Source of the DNA: Saccharomycodes ludwigii
Lineage: Eukaryota; Ascomycota; Saccharomycetes; Saccharomycodales; Saccharomycodaceae
Direction: 5' to 3'
Assembly: GCF_020623625.1 (NCBI RefSeq)
Contig: NC_060201.1
Coordinates: forward strand, 2,039,682-2,103,681
Length of the DNA: 64,000 nt
In this document: positions 57,284 through 64,000 of the stretch, piece after piece
Layout of the letters: each line of letters begins with the position of its first letter
Numbering within the stretch: the stretch's first letter is position 1
Position numbers and translations under genes: made by a program
Notes under the pieces: model-generated
Told to the model about the DNA's origin: nothing
Databases searched by the model: none
What the model saw: only the letters and a program-made list of their open reading frames with translations

Positions 57284-58147
57284 ATGACCTCTCATTCTGG
57301 TATTTTGCATGAATATACGTTTAAGAAAGTTGCTTTTCAATTTGATTTAAACCCTAATCCGACTAAGATTTTGGTATTCATTGGCGGTTTAACAGATGGT
57401 TTACTCACAGTACCATATGTACCTAAATTAGCACAAAGATTAAAGGATGAATTGACTTGGACTACATTCCAGATACAATTCACCAGTTCATTTAATAATT
57501 GGGGAATCTCTAATTTGACCAATGATATTAATGATATAGAAAAATTAATTAAATATTTGCGTGAGAAATATTCTCCAAGCAAAATAGTTATTATGGGACA
57601 TTCGACTGGTTCACAAGATGTTATTCACTACTTGTTAAACAAGCAAACCAAAACTCCAGTTGATGCTGGGATTATGCAAGCTAGTGTTTCTGATAGATCC
57701 AGCTTTAATATAAACGCTACTGAAAAAGGACGGGAATTAAATGAAATTGCCATTAAATTATGTGAAGAAGGCAGACAGGATGAACTTTTAAGTTATGAGC
57801 ATATGAAAATGAGTTGGAATACTCCAATAACTGCCTTTAGATGGAACTCTTTGATGAATAAGGGTGGTCAAGATGATTATTTCAGTGATGATTTGACAAT
57901 GGAAGAATTAAAGTTTTCTGAAATACAAGTACCATTTTTAATGGTTTTTTCCGGGTCTGATGAATTTATTCCAAAAAGTGTTGATAAAAATAAGTTACTA
58001 GCTAAATGGAAGGAAAATTCTAATAAAGAATTTTGGTCTAAACACTCAGGATTAATTCCCGGTGCATCTCATAATGTTAAAGAGATAAATTTACAAGATT
58101 CATTGTGCAGCATGGTTATTAATTTTATCAAAGAATTCAATTTGTAG
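57284..58147 (+). CDS. DUF1749 alpha/beta hydrolase
   Basis: Alpha/beta-hydrolase fold protein of 287 aa, related to fungal and plant UPF0613/DUF1749 proteins and to SidJ-type siderophore esterases. Strand-turn ILVFIGGLTDGLLTVPY holds the oxyanion region. The nucleophile elbow is GHSTGSQD (serine near residue 107). An aspartate-bearing VFSGSDEFIP and a late histidine in PGASHNVKEI complete a plausible triad. No signal peptide. To my knowledge S. cerevisiae S288C has no gene of this family here, where PXA1 (YPL147W) lies. Substrate unknown. Confidence 0.85.
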   Translation: MTSHSGILHEYTFKKVAFQFDLNPNPTKILVFIGGLTDGLLTVPYVPKLAQRLKDELTWTTFQIQFTSSFNNWGISNLTNDINDIEKLIKYLREKYSPSKIVIMGHSTGSQDVIHYLLNKQTKTPVDAGIMQASVSDRSSFNINATEKGRELNEIAIKLCEEGRQDELLSYEHMKMSWNTPITAFRWNSLMNKGGQDDYFSDDLTMEELKFSEIQVPFLMVFSGSDEFIPKSVDKNKLLAKWKENSNKEFWSKHSGLIPGASHNVKEINLQDSLCSMVINFIKEFNL

Positions 58148-58484
58148 GCAATCTATAGATTTGCTAGTTTATTTTCAAATTTTTTATTAAATATCAGACT
58201 CCCTTTTAATTTGGGAGTTTTTCCTTTTTTTATTTATTTATTTATTTATTTATTTATATTTTATATTTTATTTTTATATTTTATTTTTATTTTTTTATCT
58301 CGACTCGGGGAAAAAAAAAAAAAAACGAAAAATAAACAAATAAATAATACGATTTTCGTTAAAATTCTCAATGTAATAGATAAGAATTAGCTTTCTAAAT
58401 TTCAATTGAATACTATAAACATATATATGTTTTTTTAAAAAAAAAAGAAAACAAATTAACATCTCAAAATAAAAACAAGAAAAA
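58148..58484. other. DUF1749-MPR1-like intergenic region
   Basis: About 340 bp. A 6-bp GC-containing stem (58198-58203 / 58213-58218) followed by T5 lies 50 bp after the stop, then TTTA/TTTTA repeats near 58229-58290 and A-runs in the leader. Confidence 0.6.
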
Positions 58485-59198
58485 ATGCCAGAATTTTTAA
58501 GAAATGGTCCAGTTTTCCCTAATAAAGAGTTGCAACTTGATACTAGGTTGAAACCAATCCATTTCAAACGTACTGTAGATGATGAATCAATTCTTACGGC
58601 ATTCCCAATATATCATCCTGATGAAATTCCTTTAGAATTATTAAAATTTATGTGGAAAGAATTTAACAAGGAAATTGAAGGGGGCTTAACATACCCTCAG
58701 TTCGACCAATTATCATTTAAAGAGTATAAGGATTATTGGTTTCATTCTTTCACTTGTATAGTCTTAGAAACATCAGAAACAAACATTAAATCCGAAAAAT
58801 TTGAACAAGAAAAAAACTGGGATCGTATTTTTTGTGGTAGTTTCTATATTAAACCAAATTACTTGGGACATTGTTCACACAATTGTAACGCTGGTTTTTT
58901 TGTCCCACCATGGCGTAGAAAACAAAAAATTGCCTACAGAATGGGACAAATTTATTTGAAATGGGCACCATTATTAGGTTATACCTACAGTGTGTTTAAT
59001 TTAGTCTTTGTCAGTAATGTAGGTAGTGTAAAAATTTGGGACAAACTAGAATTTAATCGTATTGGTTATGTTCCAAATGTTGGTAAAATTGGAGGGAAAA
59101 CTGAAAATACCGTGAAAAGTACGGATGCGATAATTTTTGGTAAAAATTTAACAGATTTAAACACGCCATCAATATTTGCCGATTTTGTTGAAGTGTGA
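58485..59198 (+). CDS. MPR1: MPR1-like N-acetyltransferase (proline-analogue resistance)
   Basis: GNAT-family enzyme resembling Mpr1, which acetylates azetidine-2-carboxylate and pyrroline-5-carboxylate-related metabolites and protects against oxidative stress. The product is 237 aa against 229. Strong blocks are FLRNGPVFP, the TYPQFDQLSF...YWFHSF segment, FYIKPNYLGHCSHNCNAGFF, and YLKWAPLLGYTYSVFNLVFVSN, which keep the asparagines thought to bind substrate. The acetyl-CoA loop reads RKQKIAYRM, where I recall RGQKVGYRL in Mpr1, so two glycines are replaced. MPR1 is absent from S288C but present in other strains and yeasts. PPT2 starts only 73 bp downstream. Confidence 0.92.
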   Translation: MPEFLRNGPVFPNKELQLDTRLKPIHFKRTVDDESILTAFPIYHPDEIPLELLKFMWKEFNKEIEGGLTYPQFDQLSFKEYKDYWFHSFTCIVLETSETNIKSEKFEQEKNWDRIFCGSFYIKPNYLGHCSHNCNAGFFVPPWRRKQKIAYRMGQIYLKWAPLLGYTYSVFNLVFVSNVGSVKIWDKLEFNRIGYVPNVGKIGGKTENTVKSTDAIIFGKNLTDLNTPSIFADFVEV

Positions 59199-59271
59199 AT
59201 AATTATGTAGCCATTTCCTATTATTGTTATTATTATTTATATACAACAATAACTAATAAATATATAGTCAA

Positions 59272-59844
59272 ATGATCTATGGTATTGGGGTCGACATAGT
59301 TTATTTAAAAAGATTTGATAAGCTTTTGCTCAAAACGTTTTTGAAACCAGCATTATCAAAGTTACCAAGTCGGTCAACTACTTGTTTGAATAATACTAAT
59401 AATACTTTAGAAAAAATATGCAATAAATTCATGCATAAAAACGAATGGGATTATTTTTGCAACCAACTAGAATCACATAACGAAAGGGTTAAATATATTG
59501 CTGGAGTATGGGCTATAAAAGAGTCTATTTTAAAAACATTACCCGATGGTAACGATATTCTATTACCACCAACGGTTACCATTTATACGAAAATCTTTTA
59601 TAAAGGAGTAACTATGAAAAAACAGGATAATGATTTTATAAGGGGAAACAATAGTGTTTCAAGTAGTTCTAAACCTCGTATTATAATAGATGAAAGTTAT
59701 GTTGAAGAAATGATAAAAAACCGAGACAACAAGAATAAGTATAAGGATTTTATCACCATGTTAGCAAACTCTAAGTTTCACGTTTCACTTTCGCATGATG
59801 GTGATTACTTGATAGCATATGTAGTAAGAGTAAAAGATTTATAA
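59272..59844 (+). CDS. PPT2: PPT2: mitochondrial phosphopantetheine:protein transferase
   Basis: Holo-ACP synthase type enzyme that attaches 4'-phosphopantetheine to mitochondrial acyl carrier protein Acp1. The product is 190 aa against about 173. Signature motif GIGVDIVYLKRF at the N-terminus carries the magnesium-binding aspartate, and VWAIKESILKTL near residues 80-91 carries the second acidic ligand and lysine. The C-terminal VSLSHDGDYLIAYVV is also typical. An extra stretch (NDFIRGNNSVSSSSKP) near 123-138 explains the added length. The very short spacer from the MPR1-like gene leaves its promoter little room. Confidence 0.92.
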   Translation: MIYGIGVDIVYLKRFDKLLLKTFLKPALSKLPSRSTTCLNNTNNTLEKICNKFMHKNEWDYFCNQLESHNERVKYIAGVWAIKESILKTLPDGNDILLPPTVTIYTKIFYKGVTMKKQDNDFIRGNNSVSSSSKPRIIIDESYVEEMIKNRDNKNKYKDFITMLANSKFHVSLSHDGDYLIAYVVRVKDL

Positions 59845-60283
59845 TTATACAATGAGACCTTTTGATTGTGATTGGTTGGACGTATTTAATTTTTTTTTTT
59901 TGTTTTTAATTTATTCCGAAGTAAAAAGATGGGATTCGGATATGTAATTTGTTTTTTTTTTTATTTTTCATATGATATGCAATCTTTAAAAGTCACATGA
60001 TACGACTAAACAAAAAATAAAGGACAAAAAAAAAAAAAGAAAGAGAGAGAACTGTGCGTGTGAAACAAGAATGTGTGAACGAAGATGAAAAAGAATTTTT
60101 TTTTATTTTTATTTTTTATTTTTTAATTCGAGTTAATTACGTTTAACTTTGGATTATATCACCTTTTCCTCTTGAAATGAATAAAAAGCAGCCATTTGCA
60201 ACATTTACGTAATTCTTTTTTTGGAAATCTTTAATTAACCAAAAGAGATTAAAAGGCAACGATAAAAAAAAAAAAAAAAAAAA
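59845..60283. other. PPT2-ABP140 intergenic region
   Basis: About 440 bp. It has GTCACATGA at 59992-60000, an E-box-like element, several A/T runs, and an A21 run at 60264-60284 that runs into the ABP140 ATG. Confidence 0.65.
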
Positions 60284-61997
60284 ATGGGTGTTGCCGATTT
60301 AATTAAAAAGTTTGAAACTATTTCTACTGAATTCACTGACCAGGATTCAAGTCCAACAAATAAATCTTTTATTACCACTTCTGCTTATAGTACCCCTCTA
60401 AAGAAAACATTTATAACAGAGAACCAGTCGGAAGAAGAGCTAGAAGATGTAACGCTTCCCGAACCTGTTGAGGGTCATATTGTTCAGAAAGAAGAAGAAG
60501 AAGAAGAAGAAGAAGAAGAAATGAAGGAGGGCTTTACTGGTGCATCAATTGCAAAAAACAGAATGGAACAAGAATCAGAGGAATTGCAAGTTTTAGAAGC
60601 CGATGGAGAGCCAAACTTTGAAAAAACAGAAGAAACTCAATACGTAGAGGAGACTGTACACAGTGAAGACGAGGGTGAAGACGAAGGTGAAGAAGAGCAT
60701 TCTAAGGAAGATGATGGGGAATTTGATTGTACTGAAGAATTTGACTGTACCGAGGAATTTGACTGTACTGAAGAATTCGAAGATCCCAATGAAAAACATG
60801 AGAATCAGGAAAACGAAGATGAACCCAAAAAGAATCATGTACAACAACAAAAACAGACACCAAAGGGTAAGCATAAGAAGAAGAACAAGAGAAAGAAGAA
60901 CAAAAGAAAGAAGAGGAATGCCAGTGTTAGTGCTACCAGCAGCAATAATAACAACGCTCAAGCCCAGGAATCAGGCGAAGTTGGTGCACAACTTAGGCAT
61001 CGATAATTCCAATGAAATTGTTTTAGATGTCGTAGATGTTGAGGGGAAGGAGAAATCATCAGGATTCAACGCTCATGAAGCCAAACCATCATTAGATACT
61101 AGATTGGGTCGTGATGATCCCTTTGAATTTGGTACCAGATTTTTAAAGGATGAATCGAAGGTTTTTGAATTTAACTCGTGGGATAATGTTGACTGGGGAG
61201 ATGAGCAGATTAGGGAAGCCCAGAAAAAGATTCAACTACAGTATGACTTCCCTGTTTCTGAAGAAGACAAACTTAAGTATAACGGTAATCCGGCTCGTTA
61301 TTGGGATTTGTTTTACAAAAATCATAAGGAAAACTTTTTTAAAGATAGAAAATGGTTACAAATTGAATTTCCAAGTATTTACAATTGTATTAAAAAAAAT
61401 GCACCACCAACCACGATCTGTGAAATTGGGTGTGGCGCTGGTAATACTTTTTTCCCAATATTACGAGAAAATGAAAATGAAAATTTGAAATTGATAGCGG
61501 TGGATTTTTCCCCAAGAGCAGTGGAATTAGTCAGAACATCCCCCGATTTTGATCCCAAATATGGCCATGCTGCCGTTTGGGATTTAGCTAATACAAATTC
61601 CGACTTGCCAAATGGTGTTGAGCCACATTCTGTCGACATGGCTGTTATGATTTTTGTTTTCAGTGCTTTAGCTCCTGAGCAATGGAACCAAGCTTTGGAA
61701 AATTTGAAGAAAATGTTAAAACCTGGTGGCAAAATACTGTTCAGAGACTATGGAAGATATGATTTAGCTCAAGTTAGAATTAAAAAAAACAGATTATTGG
61801 GTGACAATTTTTACATCAGAGGTGATGGTACAAGAGTTTATTTTTTTGAAGAAGATGAATTGAGACAATTGTTTGTTGAAAAAGGTGGATTTATTGAAAA
61901 TAAAATTGGAACAGATAGGAGACTATTGGTAAATAGAAAAAAACAACTAAAAATGTACCGTGCATGGGTACAGGCTGTATTCGAGGTTCCAAATTAA
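60284..61997 (+). CDS. ABP140: ABP140 (TRM140): actin-binding tRNA m3C methyltransferase, expressed by +1 frameshifting
   Basis: The S. cerevisiae orthologue (YOR239W) binds F-actin and forms 3-methylcytidine at position 32 of tRNA-Thr/Ser. Frame 0 runs 60284-61006 and frame +1 continues to 61997. They meet at CTTAGGC (60992-60998), the heptamer known to drive +1 shifting in this gene and in Ty1. The shifted product is about 570 aa against 628. Residues 1-17, MGVADLIKKFETISTEF, match the Lifeact actin-binding peptide of Abp140. An acidic region with three FDCTEE repeats and a lysine/arginine cluster follow. The methyltransferase half has DNVDWGDEQ, ARYWDLFY and the SAM-binding motif CEIGCGAGNTFFPI. 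Without shifting, a 240-aa protein lacking the enzyme is made. Confidence 0.96.
60722..60775 (+). repeat. Three 18-bp units encoding FDCTEE in ABP140
   Basis: Three adjacent in-frame 18-bp units, differing only at silent positions, lie in the acidic linker between the actin-binding peptide and the basic cluster. Confidence 0.85.
60992..60998 (+). promoter_or_regulatory. +1 programmed frameshift heptamer CTTAGGC
   Basis: CTT is in frame 0 (codon 237), followed by the slow AGG codon. Slippage to the +1 frame then reads GGC. The frame-0 stop is two codons later at 61004-61006. The heptamer is identical to that of S. cerevisiae ABP140. Confidence 0.93.
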
Positions 61998-62445
61998 AAC
62001 TTTATATTACATTAAAATCAAAATTTTATCAAAAAAAAATCCCCCTACAATAAAAGAAATGTTGTGTAATAGTGACTTTTTTTTTTTTTTTTTTTTTCCA
62101 GCATCTTTTTATTTTTTTTATTTTTTGTTAAATCAAATTTTTTTTTTTTGGAAAATGTTTAATATTTGTATTATATGTGGATTACCAGATATGCACTTTC
62201 CCATATATATGTTTCCTTATTGTCATTAATACTTTTTTTATTTTTTTTTTTTATAATATATGTTCGAAAATATATTTTTAAAAATGTTGTAACCCTTTTT
62301 TTTATTTTTTTTTTTTTTTTTTTTTTTTTTTGGTGATTGGGTATGATTGGATTCGAAGTATATGGTTCTTCCAAACCATTGTGCCAGGGTAATTTGTCAT
62401 TGGATGGCTTTATTATATTAATAAAATAGTTCAAATCAAAAAATA
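61998..62445. other. ABP140-ATG5 convergent intergenic region
   Basis: About 450 bp. T-runs at about 62080-62098, 62137-62148 and 62308-62331. No gene seen. Confidence 0.65.
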
Positions 62446-63300
62446 TTAATTTTTTATTATGCTAACGTATAAAAATCCATCAAAGCTATAAAATCTACAA
62501 TATAAATCACTTGCATTATAATTAGTAGATATCTCAATACCTTGAACTACTACGCGTGTTATTTCTTCGTTGAATTCAATTTTTAGAACATTTTTTAAGC
62601 TTTTGTCACTTCTACAAACCGGTTGTACAACTTGAACACCAGTATGGATCCTAAGTGGTATGTTTCTTGTAAATTGTACCGGTACGATTTTTTTCTGAAC
62701 CTTTAAAAATTTTTCATGATCATTTTCAACAATAGAATCCCATAGTATCGTTGTTTCTTGTAAGGATAAAGACATAAACAGCTTTGCTGACCCATGCATT
62801 ATGTAGCAGGCTTGCTTCCATTGATGCATAAATTGTTGTCTTACTTCCTCCATTCCAGTATATATAGGCAATATTGTATTAGTAGGATATTTTTCTGTCT
62901 TATATAATGTTAATTTCCAAACATTAATGATGTTCGATGTGTTATTTATTTTGTTGATGGTCTCCCGTGTAAAATTACTGGATAATGCATCATATGAAAC
63001 ACCTATAGGATAATTCCACATTAAAGGCGTTTCGGTAAAATCTTTGAGTTCACTGTTTGATTGCTGTTCAGCGCTAAACCACCAATTGCATAAATCATCA
63101 TAATTTGTTATTTTTCGTTTCAGTATACTTTCAAATTTCATCAAAATAAATGGCAAATAGCTTATAATGTATGCATTTCTTGGTATTTTGAAATTAATTT
63201 GACGTGCTTCACGAGTTAGATTGGCTATTGCCAAGTCTTGGCTCAAAGTGATTTCAATATTTAGTTGACCGTTCCAAATCAACTTTTGTATATCATCCAT
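62446..63300 (-). CDS. ATG5: ATG5: autophagy protein, Atg12 acceptor
   Basis: Forms the Atg12-Atg5/Atg16 complex that acts as E3 for Atg8 lipidation on the phagophore. The product is 284 aa against 294. The N-terminus (MDDIQKLIWNGQLNIEITL) is the family signature. The first ubiquitin-like domain follows, then the helix-rich region with PLMWNYPIGVSYDAL, and the second ubiquitin-like domain ends in VQGIEISTNYNASDLYCRFYSFDGFLYVS. Lysine-rich QVRQQ-like QQFMHQWKQACYIMHGS is conserved. The acceptor lysine near residue 149 of the yeast protein corresponds to the helix around KTEKYP. Position matches YPL149W. Confidence 0.93.
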   Translation of the reverse strand: MDDIQKLIWNGQLNIEITLSQDLAIANLTREARQINFKIPRNAYIISYLPFILMKFESILKRKITNYDDLCNWWFSAEQQSNSELKDFTETPLMWNYPIGVSYDALSSNFTRETINKINNTSNIINVWKLTLYKTEKYPTNTILPIYTGMEEVRQQFMHQWKQACYIMHGSAKLFMSLSLQETTILWDSIVENDHEKFLKVQKKIVPVQFTRNIPLRIHTGVQVVQPVCRSDKSLKNVLKIEFNEEITRVVVQGIEISTNYNASDLYCRFYSFDGFLYVSIIKN

Positions 63301-63776
63301 AATTAAATTAACGTATTTTCTTTTTATCTTTATTATTTCTTTAAATAATTAAACCTCTGTCTTTTTAAAATAAATATTAAAGTAAAGTATTATTGTGAGG
63401 TAAGTAAATTAAATTGCAATGGTTGCCGTGTAAATATATGATGTATATAACTAGTAGTTACATATCGCCTCGCCCCCCCTGTTCTTATCTTAAGCCTAGT
63501 AATAACTAAGAGCGAAGGTGAGGCAAAAAAAAAAAAGAAAGAAAAAAAATAATAATAATAAAAAAGCATCAAGAAATAAATCGCCTTTAAACTTTTAAGA
63601 ACTTTCTTATTCACTTTTAAATTTATTTGTTCATCCCAGATTGTTGGTAGGAAGAAGTAAAAGGAAAAGCTTTTATTGGAATAGGATTTAAAACAGATAT
63701 ATAGGAAATTATTACAAAATATCCAATCCTGTTACAAGTTATCCCAATTTTACTCAAATTAAAAAAAAAAAAAAGA
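63301..63776. other. ATG5 and right-edge gene, divergent promoter
   Basis: About 480 bp. A GC-richer inverted repeat with arms at 63467-63474 and 63517-63524 lies in its centre, with A-runs elsewhere. Confidence 0.6.
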
Positions 63777-64000
63777 ATGTATACAAATATTCGGGATAAA
63801 AAAATAACGGATAATTCCAATTATTTTTGGAGTCGACAGACTGAGAGTGATGGTGGTTTAACCTTTTTCGATAACACAAACAATAATACGTTAGTTTTTG
63901 GGGTATTTTATGTAGATAAGTTTACTGATCAGCAAACAATTCATAAACAATTAATGAACATATATCATGACCTGCATGAAACATTGATGCCATGGAACAC
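63777..64000 (+). CDS. Unrecognised gene, 5' part only
   Basis: An open frame from the ATG at 63777 runs 74 codons to the window edge without a stop. It begins MYTNIRDKKITDNSNYFWS and contains LVFGVFYVDKFTDQQTIHKQL, alternating hydrophobic strands then an amphipathic helix, so it looks like a folded soluble domain. An A-run (63760-63774) precedes the ATG. It does not resemble the starts, as I recall them, of MET7, PRP46 or RAD53, the candidates by synteny. Identity unknown. Confidence 0.7.
   Translation, partial: MYTNIRDKKITDNSNYFWSRQTESDGGLTFFDNTNNNTLVFGVFYVDKFTDQQTIHKQLMNIYHDLHETLMPWN

Noticed and set aside
58198-58222. Bacterial-type intrinsic terminator (6-bp stem then T5) after the DUF1749 gene
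   Set aside because: Such stems arise easily in T-rich yeast spacers, and the gene around it has ordinary yeast codon use; not evidence of bacterial transfer.
59905-60000. Centromere-like elements: ATTCCGAAGTAAAA near 59912 and GTCACATG at 59992
   Set aside because: The CDEI-like and CDEIII-like pieces are in the wrong order for a point centromere, and the CDEIII match is poor.

Overview
The window is nuclear DNA of a budding yeast: compact, almost intron-free genes in very AT-rich spacers full of long A/T homopolymers, two tRNA genes, and about 27 recognisable orthologues of Saccharomyces cerevisiae genes. In S. cerevisiae these genes lie on two chromosome arms, YOR and YPL, which are sister tracks of the whole-genome duplication. 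Here the two tracks are interleaved in one series (for example MRP51, HIS3, MRM1, IDI1, BFR1, MCA1), so the species did not go through that duplication. With the low GC content this points to a Saccharomycodes/Hanseniaspora-type yeast, most likely Saccharomycodes. The species name is inference.

Block A (1-29.5 kb) is the YOR197-YOR207 / YPL117-YPL122 ancestral segment: GEP3 (partial), NOC2, tRNA-Asp, a MEI5-like meiotic gene with a URS1 site, RET1, TFB2, tRNA-Cys, DED1, a diverged GAP1-like permease, a small ORF, MRP51, HIS3, MRM1, IDI1, BFR1 and MCA1. GEP3 to TFB2 is inverted relative to DED1 onward when compared with S. cerevisiae. The inversion edge lies in the 2 kb gene-poor stretch next to tRNA-Cys.

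A junction (29.5-33.4 kb) holds a YNL134C-like oxidoreductase and COX16, which belong to neither ancestral segment.

Block B (33.6-63.3 kb) is the YOR230-YOR239 / YPL138-YPL149 segment: SPP1, UME1, an MKK1/2 kinase, an unrecognised membrane protein, MGE1, a KIN4/FRK1 kinase, RPL33 (803-nt intron), probable POC4, DFR1, KES1/HES1, NOP53, a YOR238W orthologue, a DUF1749 hydrolase, an MPR1-like acetyltransferase, PPT2, ABP140 (with a +1 frameshift site) and ATG5. An unrecognised gene runs off the right edge.

Functional themes are ribosome biogenesis and translation (NOC2, NOP53, RPL33, DED1, ABP140), mitochondrial gene expression and assembly (GEP3, MRP51, MRM1, MGE1, COX16, PPT2), transcription (RET1, TFB2, SPP1, UME1) and signalling (MKK, KIN4). 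No CRISPR array, plasmid, intact transposon or novel multigene defence-type system was found. The most notable items are the CTTAGGC frameshift site in ABP140, the URS1 site before MEI5, five forkhead-type sites before KIN4, a perfect 23-bp inverted repeat before BFR1, the inversion edge beside a tRNA gene, a kinase-domain insertion in the MKK protein, and a possible short retroelement fossil at 17.1 kb.
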